42,748 nucleotides of DNA from an uncultured Clostridia bacterium (GTDB lineage: Bacteria; Bacillota; Clostridia; TANB77; CAG-508): contig CANQGU010000015.1 of NCBI GenBank assembly GCA_947623465.1, forward strand, positions 1 to 42,748, in the 5' to 3' direction. Below are positions 8,626 through 18,100 of this stretch, piece after piece. Made by a program: the position numbers and the translations under genes. Within the stretch, counting starts at the first letter, position 1, and each line of letters starts with the position of its first letter. The notes under the pieces were generated by a model. That model was not told where the DNA came from. It made no database searches and saw only the letters and a program-made list of their open reading frames with translations.

Positions 8626-9516
8626 ATGGACTTTAAAAACGAATTAAAAAAATATCAAATGCAAATAGAAGAAGAACTAGAAAAATATATAAGAAAAGAT
8701 GCTTGTCCAGAAAGAATTTTAAACAATTCTATGGAATATAGCTTAATGGCTGGAGGCAAAAGACTAAGACCAATATTAGTTTTATCAACATACAAACTAT
8801 TTAAAGAAGATATAGAAAAATGTATGCCATATGCTATTGCAATAGAAATGGTACACAATTTTTCTTTAATTCATGATGATTTGCCTGCAATAGATAATGA
8901 TGATTTTAGACATGGAAAATTAACAAATCATAAAAAATTTAACGAAGCAACTGCAGTGCTTGCAGGAGATGGACTTTTAAACAATAGTTATATTGTAATA
9001 AGTGAAGATTTGTTAAACACAAAAAATCAAGAAGAATTAAATAAAAAATTAAAAGTATTTAATGAATTTTCATTAGCTGTAGATAGAATGATAGCAGGGG
9101 AATATGTTGATACAGAGTATGAAGGAAAACAAATATCAAGTGAATATTTAGAATATACGCACAAAAATAAAACAGGTGCGCTTCTTAAACTATGTGTCAG
9201 AATGGGAGCAATCTTGGCAGATTGTAGAGAAGAAAATTTAGCCAAATTAACAGAATATGCAGAAAAAATTGGTTTAGCTTTTCAAATAAAAGATGATATT
9301 TTATCTGTTGAAGGAAATGAATTAATTACAGGAAAACCTGTTGGAAATGACGAAGAAAAAGGAAAATGTACTTATGTTTCAAAATATGGATTAGAAAAAG
9401 CAAAATCAATATTAGAAGAAATAACAAAAGAGGCAATAGATATTACAGAAAGTTTTGGAGATAAAGCAGAATTTTTAAAATGTTTAGCTGAATATATAAA
9501 AGACAGAAATAAATAA
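8626..9516 (+). CDS. ispA: Polyprenyl (farnesyl/geranyl) diphosphate synthase
   Basis: This 296-residue trans-isoprenyl diphosphate synthase condenses isopentenyl diphosphate with allylic diphosphates, making the C15 precursor for undecaprenyl phosphate. The first Asp-rich motif is LIHDDLPAIDNDD (near 85) and the second is QIKDDILSVEG (near 223). GGKRLRPIL near 43-51 binds diphosphate. It sits directly before uppS, which uses its product, a functional pairing; ispA is less usual between frr and uppS. The ATG follows GAAAGGAATG. Confidence 0.93.
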   Translation: MDFKNELKKYQMQIEEELEKYIRKDACPERILNNSMEYSLMAGGKRLRPILVLSTYKLFKEDIEKCMPYAIAIEMVHNFSLIHDDLPAIDNDDFRHGKLTNHKKFNEATAVLAGDGLLNNSYIVISEDLLNTKNQEELNKKLKVFNEFSLAVDRMIAGEYVDTEYEGKQISSEYLEYTHKNKTGALLKLCVRMGAILADCREENLAKLTEYAEKIGLAFQIKDDILSVEGNELITGKPVGNDEEKGKCTYVSKYGLEKAKSILEEITKEAIDITESFGDKAEFLKCLAEYIKDRNK

Positions 9517-9574
9517 ACTAAATATAAAAAGAAAATATTTGGGGATTTTAAAACCCATGAAAGGATGTTTAAAA

Positions 9575-10288
9575 GTGGATTTTAATAAAGAGAATTTACC
9601 AACCCATATTGCAATAATTATGGATGGTAACAGGCGTTGGGCAAAAGCAAAAGGTATGCCAGCTCCTTTTGGACATAGAGAAGGTGCAAAAACTCTTGAA
9701 AAAATAGTTAGATATGCAAATAAAATAGGAATAAAATATATAACAGTATATGCTTTTTCAACAGAAAATTGGAAAAGAGCAGAAGATGAAGTAAAAAGTT
9801 TAATTCTATTGTTTCAAAGCTACATAGATGATTATTCAAAAAGAGCAGATTCAGAAAATATAAAAGTTAAATTTATAGGAGATATGACAGCTTTTAAACC
9901 TAAAATGCAAAAAGGATTAAAAAACTGTGAAGAAAGAACTAAAAACAATACAGGAATAACCTTTAATATAGCATTAAATTATGGTGGAAGAGCAGAAATT
10001 GTAAAAGCAGTAAAAGAAATAGCAAAAGATGTAGAAGACAAAAAAATTGGAATCGAAGATATAGATGAAGAAATTATTTCAAATAAGCTTTATACTAAAG
10101 GAGAGCCAGACCCTGATTTATTAATAAGAACAAGTGGGGAGATGAGATTAAGCAATTTCTTACCATGGCAACTTGTATATTCAGAATTTTTATTTGTAGA
10201 TAAATATTGGCCTGACTTTAGTGAAGAAGATTTGGATGAGGCAATAATAGAATATCAAAAAAGAACAAGAAAATTTGGAGCAAATTAA
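9575..10288 (+). CDS. uppS: Undecaprenyl diphosphate synthase
   Basis: This is a cis-prenyltransferase that makes the C55 carrier lipid for cell wall synthesis. It shows the family motifs HIAIIMDGNRRWAK at the N-terminus, FSTENWKR in the middle and LIRTSGEMRLSNFLPWQ near the C-terminus. The start is ambiguous: GTG 9575 gives MDFNKENLPTH and is served by AAAGGA at 9560-9565; ATG 9557 and TTG 9539 would add 6 or 12 residues. From 9575 it has 237 residues. It lies between ispA and cdsA. Confidence 0.94.
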   Translation: MDFNKENLPTHIAIIMDGNRRWAKAKGMPAPFGHREGAKTLEKIVRYANKIGIKYITVYAFSTENWKRAEDEVKSLILLFQSYIDDYSKRADSENIKVKFIGDMTAFKPKMQKGLKNCEERTKNNTGITFNIALNYGGRAEIVKAVKEIAKDVEDKKIGIEDIDEEIISNKLYTKGEPDPDLLIRTSGEMRLSNFLPWQLVYSEFLFVDKYWPDFSEEDLDEAIIEYQKRTRKFGAN

Positions 10289-10344
10289 AAGGGGAAAATT
10301 AAAAAGTTGAAATTCATTTCAGCCATATTTGAACCTTAGAAAGA

Positions 10345-11163
10345 ATGGGATTAAAAATGGATTTAAAAAGAACTTTAACAACAGTACTTGGTATACCAAT
10401 TGTCATACTAGTATTTTTATTTAGTAATAAATATGTAATAGGTGGAGTAATACTTGTTGCAAGTATTATATGTATGTATGAATACTTTAATGCTATAAAA
10501 AGAGTATCAAAACCAATACAATGGATAGGATATTTAAGCAATATTTTTATAGTATGGGCTACACTTTTTGATTTTGAAAAATTAGCAACATTATTAGTAA
10601 TTTTTATACCTTTTGTTATATTATTTATGTTTTTGCAAGTAATTTTAACAGAAATGAAAATAGCATTTAAAGATGTAGCATACACTTTACTTGGAATTAT
10701 GTACATACCATTTTTCTTAATGTTCCTAGAATTAATAAGATGTATGGAACATGGAAAAACTCTTTTAGCATTATGCTTTTTAATAGCATGGGCAACAGAC
10801 ATATTTGCATACTTAATAGGAAGATTTTTTGGAAAACACACATTTAGTAAAATAAGCCCTAAGAAAACAGTAGAAGGTTCAATTGCAGGAATTATTGCAT
10901 CAATTATTATATCAATTATATATATATATATTGCAAGAAAATTCTGGGGAATAGAATATTCATATTTATTAATTAGCATAATAAGTATAGTTCTAAGCAT
11001 AATAAGTCAAATAGGAGATTTTGCAGCATCAACAATTAAAAGATTTGTAGATATAAAAGACTATGGAAATTTAATTCCAGGTCATGGTGGAATGTTAGAC
11101 AGAATAGATAGTTTAATATTTTTAACACCTTTTGCATATATAATATTTTCACTAATGTTATAA
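10345..11163 (+). CDS. cdsA: Phosphatidate cytidylyltransferase
   Basis: This integral membrane enzyme makes CDP-diacylglycerol from CTP and phosphatidic acid, the branch point for phospholipids. It has 272 residues with about seven or eight membrane segments. The CDP-alcohol signature is at the C-terminus: SPKKTVEGSIAG followed later by GDFAASTIKR and DYGNLIPGHGGMLDRID. A second in-frame ATG at 10357 is possible. It is followed after 85 bases by rseP; dxr, which often lies between these two genes, is absent. Confidence 0.95.
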   Translation: MGLKMDLKRTLTTVLGIPIVILVFLFSNKYVIGGVILVASIICMYEYFNAIKRVSKPIQWIGYLSNIFIVWATLFDFEKLATLLVIFIPFVILFMFLQVILTEMKIAFKDVAYTLLGIMYIPFFLMFLELIRCMEHGKTLLALCFLIAWATDIFAYLIGRFFGKHTFSKISPKKTVEGSIAGIIASIIISIIYIYIARKFWGIEYSYLLISIISIVLSIISQIGDFAASTIKRFVDIKDYGNLIPGHGGMLDRIDSLIFLTPFAYIIFSLML

Positions 11164-11248
11164 TAAAATATATTTAGATAGTTTAACTAAAAAAGATAAA
11201 TAAAAACGATTTTAAAATTATAAAATTAAATTTTAGTAGGAGGTAAAT

Positions 11249-11987
11249 TTGTTAGGTTTTATTATTTCAGCAATAAAGATTATATTTTTACTAGGATTTT
11301 TAATATTAATACACGAAGGAGGGCATTTTATTGTCGCAAAACTATGCAAAGTAAAAGTAAATCAATTCGCAATAGGATTTGGACCACAAATTTTCTCAAA
11401 ACAAGGAAAAGAAACCAAATACGCTTTAAGACTAATCCCTTTAGGTGGATTTGTTAGTATGGAGGGAGAAGAACAGGCATCAGAAGAAGAAGGAGCATTT
11501 AATAAAGCAAGTATTCCAAAAAGAATTGCAATAGTTGCAGCAGGAGCTTTTGTAAATATTGTATTTGGATTAATTGTTTATTTTATAATAGTTGTTATTT
11601 TGTCAGGTGATTTTTTAGTAGCAATTAAAGCAGCAGGAAAATTTTCTTTTGCATTAATCGAAAGTATAAAAATGTTATTTACAGGCGGAGTAGGATTAAA
11701 TGATTTAACAGGACCTGTTGGAATTTCAAGTTTAGTTTCACGGAACATCAGGAATAATTGAATATTTATATATGCTTTCTATGATATCAGTATCACTTGG
11801 AATTACAAATTTATTGCCAATACCTGCTTTAGATGGAGGAAAGATTTTATTATTAATTATAGAGGGAATACGAAAAAAACCATTAAAAGAAAATACAGAA
11901 ATACAAATTCAACTTTTAGGCTTTTCAATACTTATTGCACTTTCAATATTTGTGACATATAATGATATTGTGAGAGTTTTAAAGTAG
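11249..11987 (+). CDS. rseP: Compact site-2 protease (RseP/M50 family) without PDZ domain, read through a +1 shift at CGG
   Basis: This is a membrane zinc metalloprotease. It starts at TTG 11249 behind TAGGAGG. The first frame carries HEGGH in the first membrane helix (about 22-26) and ends at 11761. At codon 165 (11741) the reading frame meets CGG after TCA. Skipping the C gives SGTSGIIEYLYMLSM and the rest of the family, including the second zinc motif NLLPIPALDGGK, ending at 11987. The full product is about 245 residues. RseP proteins usually have 340 or more, because one or two PDZ domains lie between helices 2 and 3; here the protein passes from IIVVILSG straight to the LTGPVGISS region, so the PDZ is missing. 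The substrate is unknown. Confidence 0.9.
11741..11744 (+). other. +1 recoding site CGGA in rseP
   Basis: Codons TTA GTT TCA CGG AAC; skipping C11741 gives TCA GGA ACA TCA GGA (S-G-T-S-G), joining the HExxH half to the LDGG half of the protease. The 0-frame stops six codons after the CGG, at 11759-11761. Confidence 0.85.
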
Positions 11988-11997
11988 ATATAAATTG

Positions 11998-12104
11998 AAT
12001 TTTTACCGCGTCAGCAAATTATATTTTCTTTTTGAGTGGGGGTTGCCTTTACAAGGAGTACCGCCAAAAAGAAAATATAATTCGCGGTTAAACAGGTAAA
12101 AATT
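11998..12104. repeat. 107-bp inverted-repeat element between rseP and era
   Basis: The outer arms 11998-12007 and 12095-12104 (AATTTTTACC) match perfectly. The inner arms 12017-12033 and 12066-12082 form a perfect 17-bp stem. ACCGCG (12005-12010) can also pair with CGCGGT (12083-12088), so two folds compete. The loop GTGGGGGTTGCC...GTACCGCC is far richer in G+C than the surroundings. It could be a small mobile repeat or a structured RNA; I recognise no known class. Confidence 0.6.
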
Positions 12105-12146
12105 AAGTTACACAAAATTAAAAAGGGAGGCACAAATCAGTATTAA

Positions 12147-13052
12147 ATGGAAGAAGAATTCAAATCAGGGTTTGTTACAATTTGTGGAAGAACAAATGTA
12201 GGAAAATCAACATTAATAAATTTGCTTGTTGGAGAAAAAATTGCAGCAATAGCAAATAAAGTGCAAACCACAAGAACTCAAATAAGAGGAATAGTAAACA
12301 GAGAAAATTCACAAATAATTTTTATAGATACACCAGGAATTCATAAACCAAAAGCAAAGCTAAATGAAAACATGGTAGAACTCTCATGGGATGCTATTCA
12401 AAATAGTGATATTATTTTATTTTTGATAGAAGCTGATAGCAAAGAAATTGGCAGGGGAGACAGAAGAATACTAGAAAAAATAAAAGAATCAAACAAAAAA
12501 TGTATTTTAATAATAAACAAAATAGATTTAGTAAACAAAGAAGAATTGGCTAAAATAATAGACTTATACAAAAATGAATATGACTTTTCAGCTATTATTC
12601 CAATTTCAGCTATAAAACCAAAATGTAAAGAAGAAGTACTAGCAGAAATAGAAAAAAACTTAAATAAAGGTCCAAAATATTATGATAAAGAAGAATATAC
12701 AGACCAAACTTTAAGACAATTAGCAGAAGAGACCATTAGAGAAAAAGCATTAATACTTTTAAGAGATGAAGTGCCACATGGAATATTTGTAGAAGTTCAA
12801 AAAATGAAACTTGCAAAAACTCAAAATAAAGAGCCAATATACAACATAGAAGCTGTAATATATTGTTTAAGAGATTCGCATAAAGGTATAATAATAGGAA
12901 AAAATGGAGAGATGCTAAAAAGAATAGGAACAATGGCTAGAAAAGACATGGAAAAAAATTTTGGAATAAAAATAAATTTAAAAACATGGGTTAAAGTAAA
13001 AGAAGACTGGATAAATAACGAAAAATTTTTTAAATCAAATCAAAATATTTAA
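12147..13052 (+). CDS. era: GTPase Era
   Basis: This 301-residue GTPase has a C-terminal KH RNA-binding domain and assists 30S assembly near the 3' end of 16S rRNA. G1 is GRTNVGKSTL, the G2 region is TTRTQIRG, G3 is DTPGIH and G4 is NKID. The KH motif is GIIIGKNGEMLKRIG near 248-262. The ATG at 12147 is preceded by GGGAGG at 12124-12129, a rather long gap of about 17 bases. It is followed by yqzL and recO, the standard Firmicute order. Confidence 0.97.
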   Translation: MEEEFKSGFVTICGRTNVGKSTLINLLVGEKIAAIANKVQTTRTQIRGIVNRENSQIIFIDTPGIHKPKAKLNENMVELSWDAIQNSDIILFLIEADSKEIGRGDRRILEKIKESNKKCILIINKIDLVNKEELAKIIDLYKNEYDFSAIIPISAIKPKCKEEVLAEIEKNLNKGPKYYDKEEYTDQTLRQLAEETIREKALILLRDEVPHGIFVEVQKMKLAKTQNKEPIYNIEAVIYCLRDSHKGIIIGKNGEMLKRIGTMARKDMEKNFGIKINLKTWVKVKEDWINNEKFFKSNQNI

Positions 13053-13173
13053 AAAGCATTGCTATTATTAAGAATATAGAATATGTAGTAAAAAAATAAT
13101 TAAAATACATGCAAAACAAAAGAATAAAAACAAAAAACAATGGAGAGAATAACACAAGAAGGAAGTGAACATT

Positions 13174-13338
13174 ATGATAAAAGATATCGCATGGAATATG
13201 TTTAAATCAACCGGAAATGTAGATACATTTCTAGAATTAAAGCAAATAGAAAATATTCAAAAATCACAAGAAAATCTACAAAAGGTGGAACAAAATGGGA
13301 ATTATAAAAACGAAGGGAATAATAATATCAGAAAGTAA
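13174..13338 (+). CDS. yqzL: YqzL family small protein
   Basis: This 54-residue protein begins MIKDIAWNMFKSTGNVDTF, matching the small YqzL family whose gene sits just before recO in Bacillus. The W-x-x-F-x-x-TGN-x-DTFL pattern is the family hallmark. GGAAG lies upstream of the ATG. It overlaps the recO start by 44 bases in another frame, suggesting translational coupling. The role of the family is not known. Note ACC GGA inside it: CGG straddles two codons and is read normally. Confidence 0.8.
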   Translation: MIKDIAWNMFKSTGNVDTFLELKQIENIQKSQENLQKVEQNGNYKNEGNNNIRK

Positions 13339-14024
13339 TATGGGAGACTATGACAAAATGCTAACAATTTTAACACCAGGTTTCCGGAAAAATATCGTGT
13401 GCAGCCAAAGGCTCTAGGCGTCAAACTAGTAGCCTTTTAGCAGGCACACAATTTTTGGCTTTTGGAGAATATATTTTATACAAATCTCAAGATACATATT
13501 CAATGAATTCATGTGATACTATAGAAATGTTTTATAATATAAGAACAGATTTAGACAAATTAAAGTATGCGATGCATATAACAAAAATAATTCAAGATGT
13601 AACAAATGAAAACGAAAACAGTTATAAAATTTTACAATTATTTTTAAATACTCTTTATATGATATCAGAAACTGATAAAGATATGGATTTTATTTTAAGT
13701 ATATTTAAAATAAAACTACTATCTTTGCTTGGATTTAAGCCGAGACTAGAAGAGTGCACAAATTGCAAAGAAAAAGAAAATATAACTCATTTTAGCATAA
13801 AAGATAATGGGGTAAAATGTAAGGCTTGCTCTACACAAGATAAAGGTGCAATATCTATAACACAAAGTACATGGATGGCTCTAAAATATATAACTTCTGC
13901 ACCTTCTAAAAAATTATTTAATTTTAATTTAAAAGATGAAAGTTTAAAAGAATTAAAATTATTAAGCACAGTTTATTTTAATGAGAAATTGGAAAAAGAG
14001 TATAAGATAGAAGAGTTGTGGTAA
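13295..14024 (+). CDS. recO: DNA repair protein RecO, read through a +1 shift at CGG
   Basis: RecO loads RecA on SSB-coated DNA together with RecR. The true N-terminus starts at ATG 13295 (MGIIKTKGIIISESNMGDYD) and runs into an in-frame CGG at 13385 (codon 31). Read straight on, it stops ten codons after the CGG. Skipping C13385 gives LTPGFGKISCAAKGSRR, the conserved RecO OB-fold segment (usually ...GKI...AKGARR), then the full helical domain with zinc-type cysteines (CTNCKEK, CKACS). Total length is 242 residues, normal for RecO. It is the last gene of era-yqzL-recO. Confidence 0.92.
13385..13388 (+). other. +1 recoding site CGGA in recO
   Basis: Codons GGT TTC CGG AAA; skipping C13385 gives GGT TTC GGA AAA ATA (G-F-G-K-I). 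The Gly before Lys-Ile is a conserved RecO position. The 0-frame ends at a TAG at 13418-13420. Confidence 0.85.
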
Positions 14025-14134
14025 AAATTACTTATTACATAATTTAAGATAAAATTGATTTATACAATAAGAACTGTTTTTTTGTATACTTTGTACAATG
14101 AGGATCGATTTTTATAAAAAAGCTAAAAAACCTC

Positions 14135-14163
14135 TTGCACAAATACAATTTTTGTGATAATAT
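14135..14163 (+). promoter_or_regulatory. Promoter of the T-box/mntA/hepT/ileS unit
   Basis: TTGCAC (14135-14140), 17 bases, TAATAT (14158-14163), just upstream of the T-box leader. Confidence 0.7.
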
Positions 14164-14189
14164 AGATAACATAATAAAAATAAAAACAA

Positions 14190-14445
14190 GATCAAGGACA
14201 ACATAAATAATGTAATATCTTATAAGAGAGCTTTGTGAGCCGCTGAAAGCAAGGCAAGTAAAAATTATTTATTATCACCTTGGTAGTTGCATGGCAGAAA
14301 AAAAGTAAGCTTTGCCGTAATTCTTGCGTTAAAAGAAAATGAAGAGAGTAACCAAAAAGATATAAAAAGCGGTTACTAACTTAGGTGGTACCGCGGAAAA
14401 ATCCATTTCGTCCTAAAGTATAGGGACAGATGGATTTTTTATTTG
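14190..14445 (+). ncRNA. T-box leader, specifier ATC (isoleucine)
   Basis: This leader RNA senses uncharged tRNA. The base of stem I is CAAGG (14193-14197) with CCTTG (14278-14282), and the upper stem carries GCTGAAAGC. The likely specifier codon is ATC (14274-14276), followed by A and the closing stem. The T-box sequence AGGTGGTACCGCG (14383-14395) is perfect. It is followed by a terminator stem (ATCCATTTCGTCC with GGGACAGATGGAT) and a T-run (about 14399-14445). The Ile specifier fits ileS, but two toxin-antitoxin-type genes come first. Confidence 0.92.
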
Positions 14446-14482
14446 TTTAAGGTAGATATTATATAAAGGAGGGGATTATAAG

Positions 14483-14791
14483 ATGAGCGAAAAAGTATAT
14501 ACTATTGAAGAAATAAAAAAAGTACTTGCTAAAATTCTAAAAGAAAAGCCAGTTTATAAAGTAGTGTTATTTGGTTCATATGCAAAAAAAGAAGCAAATA
14601 AAGATAGTGATTTGGATTTAGTTATAGATACTAAGTCAAATTTAAAAGGTTTTAAATTAATTGGATTAATATGTGAAATACAAGAAGCATTTCAAAAACA
14701 AGTGGATGGTTTTGAAAAATATGAGATAATTGAGGATTCTAAAATAGATAAAGAAATAAAAGAAACGGGGGTGGTTGTATATGAAAAATAA
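14483..14791 (+). CDS. mntA: MNT-type nucleotidyltransferase (MntA-like antitoxin)
   Basis: This 102-residue minimal nucleotidyltransferase has the exact active-site motif GS-x10-DxD (GSYAKKEANKDSDLD, near 31-45). In the MntA/HepT type VII system the antitoxin adds AMP to a tyrosine of the HEPN toxin. The start is ATG 14483 behind AAAGGAGG. It overlaps the HEPN gene by 11 bases, so the two are translationally coupled. Both genes lie between the Ile T-box and ileS. MNT/HEPN function is known for the family; activity here is inferred. Confidence 0.88.
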   Translation: MSEKVYTIEEIKKVLAKILKEKPVYKVVLFGSYAKKEANKDSDLDLVIDTKSNLKGFKLIGLICEIQEAFQKQVDGFEKYEIIEDSKIDKEIKETGVVVYEK

Positions 14792-15125
14792 AGAATATAT
14801 ATCAATAGAAAAAATGATAGAATATATAAATAGAGCAATAAAATATACACAAGGAAACACTTTTGAAGAATTTTCAAATAATCAAGAAAAAATTGATGCA
14901 ACTGTATTTGCAATTAGTCAAATAGGAGAATTAGTAAAAAATATAAGCAACGAAACAATCAAAAAATATCCAGAAATTCCTTGGACAATTATAAAAAATC
15001 TTAGAAACAAAATTGTACATGATTATGATGGTATAAAATTAGATGTTATTTGGGATATCATACACGAAGATATAGACTTATTAAAAAATCAATTAAATAA
15101 AATTTTAAATGAAAATAATTTATAA
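14781..15125 (+). CDS. hepT: HEPN-domain protein (HepT-like toxin, RNase type)
   Basis: This all-helical HEPN/DUF86-family protein has 114 residues from ATG 14781; a TTG two codons earlier is less likely. The catalytic R-x4-H-x-Y motif is present near the C-terminus (RNKIVHDYDG, about 76-85), with the Tyr that MntA-type partners modify. Ribosome site GGGGGTGG lies just before it, inside mntA. The gene ends only 16 bases before ileS, with an AAGGAGG in between, so all three are probably on one T-box-controlled transcript. Confidence 0.88.
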   Translation: MKNKEYISIEKMIEYINRAIKYTQGNTFEEFSNNQEKIDATVFAISQIGELVKNISNETIKKYPEIPWTIIKNLRNKIVHDYDGIKLDVIWDIIHEDIDLLKNQLNKILNENNL

Positions 15126-15141
15126 ATAAGGAGGAATTTTT

Positions 15142-18100
15142 ATGTACAAAAAAGTAGAACTAAAAAACGGCTATGTCGGAATGGAAGAAGATGTAGCAAA
15201 ACTATGGAAGGAAAAAAATATTGTAAAGAAAAACTTAGACAAAAATAAAGGAAAAAAATATTTTGTCTTTTACGATGGACCTCCAACAGCAAATGGTATG
15301 CCACATGTTGGACATGTAGAAACAAGAGTTATGAAAGATATCATACCTAGATACAAAGTTATGAAAGGATACTATGTACCTCGTAAAGCTGGATGGGATA
15401 CACAAGGACTTCCTGTTGAGCTTGAGATAGAGAAAAAACTTGGTATTTCTGGTAAGGAACAAATAGAAAGCTATGGTGTAGAAAAATTTGTAAAACAATG
15501 TAAAGACAGCGTTTTTGAATATGTTGATGCATGGGAGAAAATGACTAATAAAATTGGATATTGGGTTGATATGGATAACCCATATATAACATACAAAAAT
15601 GATTATATAGAATCTGTTTGGTGGGCTTTAAAAGAATTATGGAATAAAGGACTATTATATGAAGGTCACAAAGTAATGCCATATTGCCCAAGATGTGGAA
15701 CAGCACTTTCTTCACATGAGGTTGCACAACGGTTATAAAGATGTAAAAGATTTAACTTGTGTTGCAAAATTTAAAATAAAAGATAAAGAAAATACATACT
15801 TTTTAGCATGGACAACAACACCTTGGACACTTCCATCAAACCTAGCACTTTGTGTAAATAAAACATATTCATATAGTGAAGTTAAGGTAAATGCAGGAAC
15901 AGAGGATGAACCTAAATTTGAAAATTATATTTTAGCAACAGATTTATTATCTACAGTATTAAAAGATAAAGAATATGAAGTAGTTAAACAATATAAGGGA
16001 GAAGATTTGCTTGGAATTAAATACGAGCAACTAATACCTTTTGCAAAAGTTGATGGAAAGGCATTTGAAGTTATTCATGGTGACTATGTTAATTTAGAAG
16101 ATGGTACAGGAATTGTCCATATTGCACCTGCGTATGGTGTAGATGATGATTTTGTATCAAAACAAAATGGAATAACTTTTGTAAATATGGTAGATAAAGC
16201 AGGAAAATTTGTAGATGAAGTAGAACCTTGGGCAGGAAGATTTGTAAGAGACTGTAATGAAGATATTTGCAAATGGTTAGAAAAAGAAAATAAATTATTT
16301 AGTAAAGAAAAACATCTTCACTCATATCCACATTGTTGGAGATGTGACACACCACTTCTATATTATCCAAAAGAGAGCTGGTTTGTTAAAATGACAAGCT
16401 TAAGAGATGAATTAGTTGCAAATAACAATAAAGTAAATTGGTATCCAGATACAATTCGTACAGGAAGATTTGGAAAATTCCTAGAAAATGTTATAGACTG
16501 GGCAATTTCAAGAGACAGATATTGGGGAACACCACTTCCTGTTTGGAAATGCGAATGTGGGCATGAAGAATGCATAGGTTCTATTAAAGAGCTAAAAGAA
16601 AAAGGAATAGATGTACCAGATGATATTGAATTACACAAACCATATATAGATAATGTATATTTAAAATGTCCAGAATGTGGTAAAAAAATGACAAGATTTA
16701 AAGAAGTTATAGACTGTTGGTTTGATTCTGGTTCAATGCCATACGCACAGCATCACTACCCATTTGAAAATAAAGAAGAATTTGAAAATCAATTCCCAGC
16801 AGGATTTATATCTGAAGCGATTGATCAAACAAGAGGATGGTTCTATACTTTAACAGCTCTTGGAACAGCTTTATTTGGAAGAACACCATTTGAAAATTGT
16901 ATAGTTTTAGGGCATGTATTAGATGGAAAAGGACAAAAAATGTCAAAATCTAAGAAAAACGGAGTTGACCCACTAGAACTATTAAATACAGCAGGAGCAG
17001 ATGCAACTCGTTGGCATTTTTACACATGCTCTGCACCATGGCTTCCAACAAGACTTTCTATAGAAAATGTACAAGATACACAAAGAGGATTTTTAGCAAC
17101 ACTATGGAATGTATATTCATTCTATGTTTTATATGCAGAAATCGATAAATTTAATCCATTAGAATACAAAGATTTTAAATCAGAAAATATAATGGATAAA
17201 TGGATAATTTCAAAATTAAATACATTAATAAAAGAAGTTGATGAAAAGCTTGAAAAATATGATATCACATCAAGTGCAATTCAAATAGAAGAATTTACAG
17301 ATAGCTTATCAAATTGGTATGTAAGAAGAAATCGTGAAAGATATTGGGGAACAGAACTAACAGATGACAAAATTGGAGCATATGTAACACTTTATGAAGT
17401 ATTAGTAAAACTTGCTAAAATTTCAGCACCATTTGTACCATTTATGACAGAAGAAATTTATCAAAACCTAGTAGTAGGATTAGATAAAACAGCAGAAGAA
17501 AGTATACATTTATGCAAATGGCCAGAGGTAGACGAAAGCAAAATTGACAAAAACTTAGAAAAAGAAATGGATTTAGCATACACTATAGTAAAACTTGGAA
17601 GAAGCGCAAGAAATTCAGTAAACATCAAAAATCGTCAACCACTTTCTGAAATGCTAATATCTGTAAAAACACTTCCAGAGTATTACAGCGACATTGTAAA
17701 AGATGAGTTAAATGTTAAGAAAGTAATACTTGGTGCAGAAATGAAAGATTATGTAAGTTTTGAAATAAAACCAAACTTACCTGTACTTGGAAGAGAATAT
17801 GGAAAATTAATTCCTCAAATAAAAGAAAAAATAGCAAGTTATGACCAAATGGAACTTGCAAGCAAGATTCAAGCAGGAAACATAGAATATATTGAAATAG
17901 GAGAAACACAAATTCCTTTATCTCAAGAAAACTTGTTAATTACAATGCAAGGTAGAGAAGGTTTCGCATTTAGTGGAACAGGAGAAATGGGAGTTGTAAT
18001 AGAAACAACAATTACACCAGAACTTAAAGAAGAAGGATTTTTAAGAGAAATATTATCTAAAGTTCAAAATATGAGAAAAGATAATGGCTTTGAAGTAATG

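Noticed and set aside
10314..11000. 228-codon open frame on the minus strand opposite cdsA
   Set aside because: It is antisense to a clear cdsA, has no ribosome site and no recognisable domain; AT-rich sequence gives such frames.
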